Below are positions 45,101 through 56,549 of a stretch of 64,000 nucleotides of DNA, in pieces. Origin of the DNA: Eretmocerus hayati. Taxonomy: Eukaryota; Arthropoda; Insecta; Hymenoptera; Aphelinidae. Location of the stretch: contig CM056742.1 of the NCBI GenBank assembly GCA_029851415.1, positions 148,185,121-148,249,120 of the forward strand, written 5' to 3'. The notes below the pieces were generated by a model. That model did not search any database and was not told the DNA's origin. It worked only from the letters and a program-made list of their open reading frames with translations. Position 1 is the first letter of the stretch; each line of letters opens with the position of its first letter. Both the position numbers and the translations under genes were made by a program.

Positions 45101-46875
45101 AATCTATCCTCTATGTGGTTGCTGTTTATCTCTATGGTTGCAGCAGGCTGCTCATGTCTAACTTTCACTCCCGAGGCGGATGAACATTGACGGCAAAACG
45201 AGAAAGAAGGCCAAAACGTGCTCGCACTTATACGTGCCCCCATATATACTGAATATAGTAAGAATAATCCTATATCTATCACACGTTGTATTGAGTTTTG
45301 CACTCGATTTAATTGACTAGAGCCGATGTTTCACACCCCCACGCGAGTTCATAATTTATCGGTTTCTCGTAGGAGGTATAATATTCGCACATTTTTATAA
45401 TGCTCGGCGAGCAAATTTACAACTCGCTTTGCTGTTGGACTGGGAATGCTGATTACCTCGGGGTAACATTATTAGAGTATTTTTGGATGTGGAAAGAAGG
45501 TTCATTTTTCCTCGTCTCTTTCGCAAGTCTCTTCAAAATTTGGATATTTTGGAAGTTGGAAGATTTGTTTTCCAGAGGTCTACTACGACATCTTCGAAAA
45601 ATTATCGTGTTTTTGCACAAATCAAGCACCAGCTTGATTCAAACACGCAAAATTCTTTGAAAATCTTTAGATATTCTTGAAGTTCAACAAAATCGTGAAT
45701 GATTTCAAGTATACTTCGAAAAAATTTACTGTTAGCGTGTAATGAATTAGCAAACAAATTTTGACTGATCTATCAATTATCAGAGTCTATTAAACTTTTC
45801 AGCCTTCGAAAATCGTGATATATAGTACAACCTCGTAAAGTATGGACCAACCGATGTGGCTGGCATATTATAGAATGGATATACCGTAACATAGAGTATC
45901 TCCTTGGTTTAGCATCAAAGTTAGAGAAAGCCCATTAAACCAACCGAGGTGAAACACGAGTCGCTTGCAGTTGCTTGATTCTGCACTTGCTTTTGCAGCT
46001 CAACCGCATTTCTGAAATCTGGCATCTGCATTTGCCTTTGAACTACGTTGTTTATGTTGACTGTAGTTCTCTAAATCTCTCAGCTCTAGGAATTGCGAAA
46101 AAAGTAATGAAATGCAAGGAGAACCGGTTTTAGCCAGGAATTTCAACATCGGTGATAGCGGATTATTTAATAATGTCGTATTTTGTCTACAATTTCTATC
46201 GTAGAGCTTATGAATATAGATTTTTTGTAAAATCTGAAACAAACGAGTGGGGCAATGAGTCTCAAATTATTACTAGAAAAAATGTGACCCTCTAGTAGTC
46301 TCATCTCACTATGGCATTCTGAGATGCATTGACTCAATTACAATTTTGCTACAACAATTCTGTAAAAAATGAGTTTTAACGTGCAAAAGGTAAGCGTGAT
46401 TTTGGGACAAGCATTTGAGGAAAATTGAATACTCTATTCTGTAACCAAGAGAACTTCAAAGGACTCAAAGACTCATTACCCCAACTCTAGCTTTTTTACG
46501 ACTAGAGAGGAAAAACTTGGAAAAGTATACGGATGGTCGCGCGGTGATGGTATTTCTCTCTACATGTATATGCATTTGCAATCCACTCGCGCAACGCATA
46601 TATAGAAGATTCTTATCTGTGTGTACGATGCGGCCATTCAGCGAGGTTTTATGCCCTCGCGCATGTTATAAAGTGCTTGAATACTTTAATTAATCGATTC
46701 CGTCCGCAGATAAGTCTTACAACATTTTGATGGCGCTATGCAGATTTTTTTAGAGCTCCTTGTTGACACGATATTTCCATTCTGCTTCATTGAATAAATA
46801 TCGAATGATTGATCACACGATCTCATCTTGAGTCTTGATCGATGTCTCATTCAGGTATAAAACATTCGGTTTTCT

Positions 46876-46879
<4 letters not shown>

Positions 46880-46909
<30 letters not shown>
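46880..46909. repeat. Poly(T) tract of about 30 bases
   Basis: This is an uninterrupted run of T. It could be the poly(A) end of a minus-strand retroposed sequence, but I see no recognisable body or flanking duplication. Confidence 0.9.
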
Positions 46910-46912
<3 letters not shown>

Positions 46913-48695
46913 ATAAGATTTATGTGATCGTGTTGCAGAATGTGCTTTTGCAAGAGAACCTATTGTAGAGTGAGATCAGCGTCTTGGAACACACATTCAT
47001 AAAATTGAATCTATTAAACTCGATTTGAAACCAAATGGATTGGAAAATCGTTTGAAGTGAGGAAATAGCCATCGTTCTCGTGGAGTGTAATAGATTTTAT
47101 CGATAGGATATAGTTGCAACTTGATTTGTTCGATTTATCTCTCAAGCTTGTGGATAACGAATGGCTTTATCTCGTGCCATCAAAGAAAGGTTTCCGCTTG
47201 CAGTTAGCGAATAAATTCAAGATCTAATCTTGCTTGAATGTTCTTTTCGTGAGAGAATAATTGCATTTATTTGAGCTCGTTCAACTCCCTGTTTTATCCA
47301 CGCTTCTATCGTTTGCATGGTAACTAGTGCATTATAATTCATATGAGTTATCAATGCATCGTAATCAGGTAATTACTCCAACTATTTAATGCGAGTATTT
47401 GATAATGGTTATGAGTTGAATCTCGAGTTGAATTAAAAGCCAATCTCGGGTTGATGAATGCCAGAACTAAATTTTTCTGTATTACAAGTTTCCGGAACCT
47501 GTAAGTATTTTGAAATAGAACGAACAATGATTACCTCTATAAATATTGTTTCGAGAAATGGAAAATAAGATCTTGCTCATTTCAGATCTCTCTTCCTCGT
47601 CTCGGCAACGCATCCTGACTTACGAAAAAGATCAGAGTTGTTTGAAAAATGTCAAATTTTCTAAGTCTAGAGTTGAAATATTTTTCCTTATTTTTTTAAA
47701 ATACAGACATATTTTAGTGGCTTCATTCTTGGGGTCATGTGTCCCTGAACTTTTCAAAAGTTATCTGAACCTTGTCAAATTTTTACCCTGTATGATTCAA
47801 TCAAATCCTGAATATCGATAACTGAACATTCTTATTGTAGTGGACGGAATAAGTGAGAAGATCAAGCGGCTGAAACCCACAAAAAATTAAAAATCTCCTC
47901 CAAATTGAGGAATGTGATCAACTGGAAATTTCCTATTTTGAACCATGGTATTATAAAAAAGTTGTGATGAGTTTGATACGGTCAGGAATGTTTCGACGTG
48001 CCCTCAATTAAGTCGTGTAATGAATGGTAAAGACAATTACGCAGGATTTCTTAACAATTCGATGGCTAATTTATGCACTGATGTCAAAGCGTGTCAAAAC
48101 TAAATCAGAAATTTCTAATTATTGAGTTTCTACCATGAGAAATGTACGATTTCTGAAATAGCTCGGAGAATACCTTCAAACCTTTCATCGTAAATGGTAT
48201 ACTGCACATTTTGCCAATATGAGCCAAAATTTGACTCCTTGCCTATCATACACCAGTTCTCACTTCAACAGCAGAAAGCTCAAGTTGCTTATTATGGTTA
48301 ATGCAGAAACGATATTAGAGATGCCCACGCGGCACATCATCATCATGCGAGTTGCATGCATGTATCTTGGACAACTCGTCTGAGCATAGCTGTAATATTG
48401 CAAGTGCACTCAATCACCCACGGACAAACATGTATGTAAGTACCTACTATCATCCGCTTATAGCTATATGATACTTGGGCAAGGGGTTATGTATATAGCC
48501 AAAAGGAAAGAGGTAGGAGAACTCTGACATAATAGACTGCTGGAAAGACGTGCTTGCATGCGAGGCCATGCATTTACTTTGCGAAATATGTATATGGATA
48601 TAGTTTGAGCGTTAATTAAAACGCGTTTTCCTCGAAGGCTCGTCGGAGCAGAGTCTAGTCGCTCTTGGTTTTGCCAGTGACGATTTTCGCGTAGA

Positions 48696-48697
<2 letters not shown>

Positions 48698-48747
<50 letters not shown>

Positions 48748-48764
48748 TATATATATATATATAG
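48698..48764. repeat. (TA)n microsatellite
   Basis: About 65 bases of alternating TA, with one AAA interruption near 48741. Confidence 0.95.
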
Positions 48765-49447
48765 AGTATAAAACATGCCTCTTGTAAATTTGCAGAGTTG
48801 AGTTGGCTATGCTCGCGTCTCCACAAACTAAATGGAGATAAGGCCCAAGGAAATCGATACGTTATCGTAGTATTTTTTTTCTGGGTTGGAATATATGGAG
48901 TCGGCGATTGCAGTTGCTTTAAAAATGACCATACATATACAATACTTGACTAATGAAAACAAGTGATATACGACTCTCAATACTCAGTCGAAAACTCATT
49001 CCATTGGATTTGAAGAGCTTGCAGAAGTGTAACGAAAGAAATTTGAAATCTCGTTTTGTTAGTGTTGATCCACTCTCTTATCAAAAACGATTTTAATACA
49101 AGTTTCTAATGCCAAAAATTTGCATTCGACTTTTCAACACGATTGAATATTTTGTTGTATCATGAATTCTACTTGTAATTCCTACATCTGACTTGCTCGA
49201 CTCAAGAGACTTATTAGGCTCACAGCGATGGATAAACGATACAACTCGTGTACGTCAGTAATCTCAATGATGATATTTTATGTACCAAGTTTGTGAAAAT
49301 CGCCACTTTTCACGAACGAGGTAAGCTCCAAGCTCGACATCGCGTTGCCTCATTCAGACTAAATTGATTCAAGTAGGAAAAAAGGGAGACAGACAGATCG
49401 CGGTGGAGTGAGCTCTTGGTGGACAGTTCAGTTGGTTCTCCTGTGTA

Positions 49448-50208
49448 CACTGTAAATACTTTACTGACTTTTTACCAAATCGGCAATCGCCTGATGGTTG
49501 AAAAATCAACCACGTGGTTGTCTTTTCAAACACTGGTTGGCTGTCGAATTCAACGACTGATTGCCTACCAAATTCAACCACTGGTTGATTTTTTTTTCCC
49601 CACAGCGAATACGGGGATGAACACGGGCCCCATGAGATTGGTAGATGGTAGTCTCCGGGTGACACTTTTGAGTCAGAAATAAAAATTTTTTCATTTTTTC
49701 TTAAGAACAAATGGGAAAAAACATTAGCAGTGGCCGCGCGAGCATAGTCAGAAAAAATCCAGGTTATGCAACGTTTGTGCAATTCAGTATCCCGAATTGA
49801 TAACCACTTATTTCGCATTTGCTTAGTTTTTGACCCTATGGGGTAGAAGTAATAGGCTTTGCTAAGCTGAGCGGTCACCAATCCGGATACTGAACCTGGA
49901 TTTATTTTCGAAAAAGCTCGCGTGACCTGCACTGGTATTTACTTCTATTTGTTTATGAAAAAAGCACGAAGAAATTTGTTTCCTGACCGGAAAGTGTCAC
50001 CCGTGCACGATCATTGACGAATTTCATGGATCCCATATTCATCCCCGTATTCGTTGTGGGGAAAAAAGTCAACCAGTGGTTGGATATTAGGTAGACAACC
50101 ATCAGCACTCATAGTTACCCCCAAAAGACGATCAGTTGGTTGATTTTCGGCTCCAACCCATCGTTCTAACCGATTGGTTGCAGTTTTTTGCACAAGTTGT
50201 TTACAGTG
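49448..50208. mobile_element. TA-flanked element with long arms and CAACCA/TGGTTG motifs
   Basis: CACTGTAAAT at the left and TTTACAGTG at the right are inverted, with TA on both sides (49446-49447 and 50209-50210). The arms of about 230 bases mirror one another; for example GAATACGGGGATGAA (left) matches TTCATCCCCGTATTC (right). Inside the arms are small palindromes CAACCACGTGGTTG (49507-49520), CAACCACTGGTTG (49575-49587) and CAACCAGTGGTTG (50070-50082), plus single TGGTTG words. The 187-codon minus-strand frame across 49369-49932 overruns the left end and shows no transposase features. Confidence 0.7.
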
Positions 50209-52389
50209 TACATGTATTTTATTGTTGGAAACAGAGGTCATATGGCGTATTGTTCGTGAGAAGCAGTAAAATCATTAACGAGCTTGAATTGAGTTTTTAA
50301 CAAGAATAAGATTGGGATAGCAGAAAATAAAGTTCCCAAATCGTCACACTCAATCATAGTCTTGATGCGACAAGTCATTATGCGTATCAGGAAAATCCTC
50401 TCCCACCCACATAAACTCGCTCTCTTCACGTCATCGTATCATCAATATGTACTCAACCATGTTTAGATATAACCTATAACGTGTACGCATGCAGGCCTTA
50501 TCAGATCATAGATACGGCTCTTATCTACTCTTCACACGCCAACCCGTATGCTGCATTATCTTTCAAATGCCCAATCAATCAAATTCCTCTTCTATGACTA
50601 CACTTCCGTTTTGGAGTATACCTAACGGGAAATACCTAGACCACTTGTCTCTCAACTTGCAATACTTATTCATATAATATACCGATGAATTCAGTAATGA
50701 TAATAATTTCACCCTTGCAGAAGACTGATTGAATAATATAATCCACTGTGTGGTGTACTGAACAGAAAAAATTGAACAGACGGATGAAAAAAAATAAAAA
50801 TACAAAAAATGACTCAGCCTTCTACTTGACGCTTAATGCCTTAGATGATGTCGTGTTGAGTTATTATTCTTATAGTAATACTCGTAGTAATAGAACAGTT
50901 TGTGAAACAGTGTTATCATGAAACAACGCGGGCAAGACGAGTGAAAAGGAATGAAAGAGAAATAGCCAATGATTTATAATTTTGCACTGTTTTATAACCA
51001 TAACTGTTTACACACTTCGAGTCAGAGGAAAATGACAAAGCACAAATTTCAAACGCAAGCACACAAGGAAAAGCTTAAAGAGAAACGGGATGCAGCAGCT
51101 GCAACATAGACCTTTCCTCACGCTCTCATATATTATATATCAAAGTGCATGTTGCATGTATAGAACTGCACTGCTCTCGTACATAATATCATTTCACGAC
51201 GCAACTTTGCACACGATGAACAAGCCACAGTTCACACATTTACATTTACAGAGTTCTAAACGCGCCTCGGAGCGATTCGTCGGCTCTATATAACGGCAGC
51301 GGACTATGAGAGTCCGAACAGTCGACTTGTTCGTTTTTTCGAAAGGCTTATATTCGCACAGCTAGCTTGCAACGCAGTCTGGGTCAACACACTTTGCTCA
51401 CACTATTACGAGTTGAAAACTTCTTCTATACATCCACTCTGTTGCAAATAGTTACTGCAAGTATAGGAGACCCTGATACTGAATATTCACACTCGTAGAC
51501 GTGTATGTACACCAAGAAGAGTGTCTTATTTCTTTTGTGTTGTTTGGTTTGGTGCTGAAATGAAACAAAAACTCTTATACTCGCAGAAAAACATTTAAAA
51601 ATCGACTCATAGATTAGCTCTAAGATTAGCTAACACGTTTTGTAGAATAGAATTAACAAGAAAAAGTCCTCGAGACATGAAATATGACTAGATGAATTGA
51701 AGTACTTGGGATGAGTTATTCTAAAGGACAGATGAAACATCTATCACTAAGATTTTATACAAATTTTACATTTATATTAACCGTTTACTATTTCAACCTC
51801 TTGAGCGAATAGAATCCATGGATTTCGAATGATGTTTTTCTTCCAATTTTCGAAAAATCTGAAGAGCATTCTGAAACCCTTTTGTTGGTACACATCAAGG
51901 AACATGACAAACCATGAGGCACTTTTTCACTGTAAAATCATGAAGAGGAAGAAAATGAATAACGGGACAATGTCAAAATTCAAAATTGGCTAAGGTCACC
52001 CTTTTCATGTTGACCAAAAACCGTCATTTGCGATGCCTGAGTTGATTTGTGGTGAGCCAGTTAGAATCAATCGTAGATGATTCACTTCTAATTTTTCAAA
52101 AACCCTTGCACACGCTGCCTGCGACGATGACACAAAATCAATGAATTATCGGGAAACATTCAAAACCATACTAACGATTTGTCAACAAACTAAATGACAC
52201 ATGTAATAAAATCGATACTTCAAACAAAATCTCTATATTTATCCACAAATGCGGAAATAATCAAAAGCAATCAGAATAATCCGATCACGTTTTCCAGTAC
52301 AAAATAACCATCGCTCGCGGATCGAAAGTAGTTAGCGGTAAAGTAGTAGAATTGGCGCATTTAACAATCACCGCGTAAGCTCTCCCTAT

Positions 52390-52433
52390 CCTCTCTTTCT
52401 CTCTCTGTCTCTCTCTCTCTCTCTCTCTTTCTC
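52390..52433. repeat. (CT)n microsatellite
   Basis: A CTCTCT run of about 44 bases with a few interruptions. On the other strand this is GAGAG, the type of sequence bound by GAGA factors in insects, but no promoter is evident beside it. Confidence 0.85.
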
Positions 52434-53042
52434 GACAATACGGCTATCACGGAAAGTTCAATCGAGCACGACTGCGCTGCAACAAGGGAGAACCCACACG
52501 AGAGAGTGAAGCCATCAGTAGTGCGCAGACTTTAAACCTCTATATAGCATCACATTGTTCGACAATAGCTCGCTTTCTAAATCTACTTGCATAGAGTAGC
52601 CACCGCTATCAGACTTTTACCGAGAGATTATTCATGGACCAAACCTTATATACCACTCCCTTTTTTTGCATTTTTTTATCCCAACTTTCCTGATAAATTT
52701 CGTCAATTTTTTAAATTGCTCTCCCTTTCCATTCTCAACATATACCAACTGTTGAAATTAACGCGAATTAGCTATTTTTGTAGGTCCAATTTTTCATTCC
52801 GCTTTCCACTATACCAAATCCATAAATTCGAGCTGTGAGCATCGTAACTTATTGTCTTATTAGTTGGCTCATTAGTTTGGACGGTTTGACGCGCGCTATT
52901 GCTACCGGGTGTGTATACATAATATATCCGTATTTTCAACCGATAAAGAAGAGGATATTATACTTCAAAGCATCGTGTATGTGCCAAGGCAGGAAAGAAG
53001 TTGTGCGCGATATTGGCTAAAGTCCAAAAGTTATCCGAGCTA

Positions 53043-53515
53043 CAGTACCGTCCAAAAATTCTCGATGGGTGATCCCTCGAGTACCCTGACTTGCAACAGC
53101 AATAAGTCAAATTCTATGCGTTGTACGAAAATTGTCAGAAAAGCGTCTTGAAGAGCAGAAAAAATACTAACTTTGGATGATTTTTATCGAATATTTTCGA
53201 AGGTTCTACACGCTGATAAAAGAATAGAAAATCTAATAATTTTTTACTTTCATTGAGACATCTGCAGTTTTAATGCGAATGAAGATACGGCAATTCTGAA
53301 AAATTTTTCAAAGAAGCCTTAAGGCATCTTGTAAAGTGAAAAAAATGCTATGTGTAGCCGTTTTTTGTTTATTTTTTACGTACCGCGTATGAGAACGTAC
53401 GAGCTATCTAGATACCCAAAATGACTGTTGATCATCGGAAACGGCACAGAAAACGGTGAAAAACCATGATTTTGGGCGATCGTGCGCTGTATATACAGTG
53501 CACGATCGCCCGTTT
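53043..53515. mobile_element. Decayed half copy of the mariner-type foldback element
   Basis: It starts TACAGTACCGTCCAAAAATT, close to the end of the 5884 element, and shares interior words such as TCTTGAAGAGC.GAAAAAATAC and TTATTTTTTACGT in the same order. The right arm is missing. The copy ends near an isolated 38-base palindrome at 53474-53511 (GGGCGATCGTGC ... GCACGATCGCCC, one mismatched pair). Confidence 0.5.
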
Positions 53516-56512
53516 TGAGTCTCAAAAGCGCGCGGCTATGAGCGAATATGTTATTATTATTGAGAGTTTGGGGTCTTTAATGGTTAAACGGCAAATATTG
53601 ACGGATTGGATGAAGCGTATAACATCAGAGGGCCAAGAAAAAGAAGAGTATATTATATGGGCAGTCATTCGCAAATATTTCGCACTGTGATACATGAACC
53701 AAACCTACAAGTGCTCTCTTTGTTCAAGTGAAATGAGATTTTTTCGCTTTGTGTGTGGGCTTCTCTCGCATTCAATTTCCTCCTCTTTTCTTTTTCTTTC
53801 GAGCCCTTCGCTCTAGACATTCATCTTGCACTCGAGAGGACTGGACTATTATAGTAAAGCAGAGCAGCAGTAGCAACAGACCCTTCGCAAAAGATCGAAA
53901 TATTGTTTAGACTGCAGAACCGCGTGTGTGGACTCTTGCGCAATACATCGGGAGTACTTTTCTTTTTTTTCAATCTTGTTCTTTTCTTTTCGTGATGGCT
54001 TACTTCATGCCTCTTTAACTTGGTTTCACCCCTCGTCTTCTTTTGTCGGACCGAAATAAATTACACGTTAAATATGAGCTGAAGACCTTTGACCCAACAA
54101 AGTTTTACCCTCGATCGTATCAAAAACTAGGGCGATTATTTGAAAATTGATTGACAGCAATCCAATTCTTGCGAAATTGATTTGTTCCATTGTTGAAAAA
54201 TCGAATAAATCGTAAGATTCTAGTAATAGTTGTGCTAGCGTGAGATCAGATCAGATTTTGGCCGTTCTCACATTTTTCATCGGTTTTTATAATGTCTTTT
54301 GTTCTAAAACCAGTACATTCGAGTGCATTATTGACGTGTGCGCACGCCCATTTCGGGTCTATTGGAACAGTTTACTTTCAACGGGTGGAGCAAGAAAGAG
54401 TCATCATTGAACGGAATGGACGGGCCAGTACAGGCATGACTTTCCATCATGAGAACCTCTAAAACCGTGTAAATTGTGAAAACAGAAATTATTTAAGCTT
54501 ATGCCATGTGACACATTTCTCTTATACTTGATTCTATCGATTTAGAATAGTATTTTCCTCTTGACTTTTCTTATGTAAAATAGATGATATCATCTGCAGT
54601 GTGAAGCAATACACCAAAATTCATCAAGATCATTAACATGAGCAAAAAGATCATGAATCGATATTTAACTTGATTTTAATGAACAAACCTAAGTGGATCC
54701 TGAATGAAGTAAGCGATACTCGCAAGTTTTTAAGATGTGACAGGATAAGTCAATTGTGGGATTCGATAAAACTGATTTCGTTATCGTTTCTTCAATTAAC
54801 AATGCTTGCGTGACTAATTTGTACGGCTTTGTCATCGTTTGTGCAAACCAACAATTAATATTCCGGGAATGATAATATTTGCACGGAAATATTGAATTGG
54901 AGCCGGAACGAATAAATGTTAATTATCTTTCGTATTTTAATGTGCCAGACATTATCACTGTTCTTCTATCAATCCATATGACAGGAATATAAAAGTAATC
55001 ATTGTGTAAAATGTAATATATGCCAATTACATTACAGTTTGGAATTTTTTTGTTGTCACGTGCTATTTTGCTGTCAGTTCAGTTGCATGAGCATTTATTG
55101 ATCTTGAGGTAACAAATTAACATCCAAATAAGTGCTACATTTTGATTCAATCGCTAACTGTCAGTCAGGGTCTTATCCATTGGCTCTTATGCGGTCACGT
55201 GTTGAGGATAATTTACTTAAACTTGATTGATTTTACTTTTTTTTTCTTCTCCGTTCATTCATCTTATCAAAGGCCTCTTTCATCTCTTTTTCTCCATAAA
55301 TCGAGCCATAAACTCAAAGACCGCATGCTTTCTGATAGGCTCTCAATCTTTCTTATGAGATTTCAAAAATCAACATTCGGCCGCCAGTACAAATCAATCT
55401 TGCACTGTCAGATAACATTGGACTTTTGGATAATTTTTTTTGGATTATAGCGTTTATCATTCTCTGTAAAATGATTTTCAAAAGTATCTATCCAATTCAA
55501 ATATTACGTGATGACACCTCCGTTAAGTGATGTTGTTGAGATGAAATGTTGCCGTCAAAGTAGAGAAACACAATTATTTTTGACTGTTTCATTCAAATTT
55601 TCCAAGGACTCACGCTCATTAGTTGTTTGGAGTTTAGTCCCATTAAAATCTTGTTTGCCTCTTGGTGGAATAGAACAGATGATTGAGCTTCAATAGCCGT
55701 CATGCTACGCTGCAGCTTGGTAAAATTTTCCCGCGAAATTGAATGTCTAAAACTAGTTGGCTATAGCTCAAGAAATAGCGGAGCAGCGGCATATCTGTAC
55801 ATTGACCTCGTTCAATATTACCGATAAACTGTGTTAATGCTATTGGCTCTAATGGATTTGCGTAGCGTGTTAGCGGATATTAAATAGTATGCCATACTCT
55901 CAGAGCAGTTAAACTAATGAAATTCGTCAGGAAATTGCAACCTGAGTTGAGTCCGAAATTTTGAAGAGCTGATGTAAAACTTGAGCCAATTTGCATGGAA
56001 ATTTTTCTTTGTTTTAGAGTTGGGAGAAGATACTTTTTGTTATCAACTTACAACATTTTAATCAATAAAACTAGTTTACCTCTTAGTGTTTACGGTGCTA
56101 CATGATGATCATGCCTTGATTGATAAAAATTGTGAAGAGTATCTTGAAAAGTCATATTTGGCATTACGGCGTCAATATCAACTGCCAAGAGACGAGGTCT
56201 CTGCAACTTTTTATTGTACGATCCTGTGGACCACGTTCTGGTCTAGTACCCATTCTGGCAGATCATCTCCTGTCAAGGCAGATACTTTCACAATATCTAC
56301 AGACACAAGCGTTGATTTTGACCAAATCCAAATGCCATGAGATTCCAAGCTATTCCTTCCATCTTCAAAATTGACTTCATAAATCAGACTCCATCAGAAT
56401 CGAAATATCAAATAACTCCTTAAAACATTCATGAATAAATATAAGAAATCCACATTGCTTCGAAGTCTTGGAAGAAAAAATTCCTTGTAATAAGATACTT
56501 TATTCCGAACTC

Positions 56513-56549
56513 GCTAACTTTTTCTTCATCCTTTCTGTTTCAGGTAAGA
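56513..56549 (+). promoter_or_regulatory. Recursive splice (ratchet) site 2
   Basis: A branch-point-like GCTAAC (56513-56518), then TTTTTCTTCATCCTTTCTGTTTCAG, joins directly to GTAAGAC at 56543/56544. The last bases, TTTCAG/GTAAGAC, are identical to ratchet site 1. It lies 14,432 bases beyond that site, in the same orientation as the 24-kb gene. Confidence 0.72.

Larger units (their letters stand above)
42112..56543 (+). other. Second segment of the long intron
   Basis: This is about 14.4 kb between the two ratchet points. It contains a poly(T) tract, an AT dinucleotide microsatellite, the CAACCA element at 49448-50208, a CT microsatellite and a decayed mariner-type copy (about 53043-53515). 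I see no exon. Confidence 0.5.

Noticed and set aside
46844..46862. Third possible ratchet point (CTCATTCAG/GTATAAAAC)
   Set aside because: The pyrimidine tract is short and GTATAA is a poor donor compared with the two GTAAGAC sites.
46880..46909. Poly(T) as the tail of a retroposed gene
   Set aside because: No gene-like body or flanking direct repeat is visible next to it on either side.
49369..49932. 187-codon minus-strand open frame
   Set aside because: It overruns the left end of the TA-flanked element and reads through its inverted arm. It has no transposase or other domain signature and no start or splice context.
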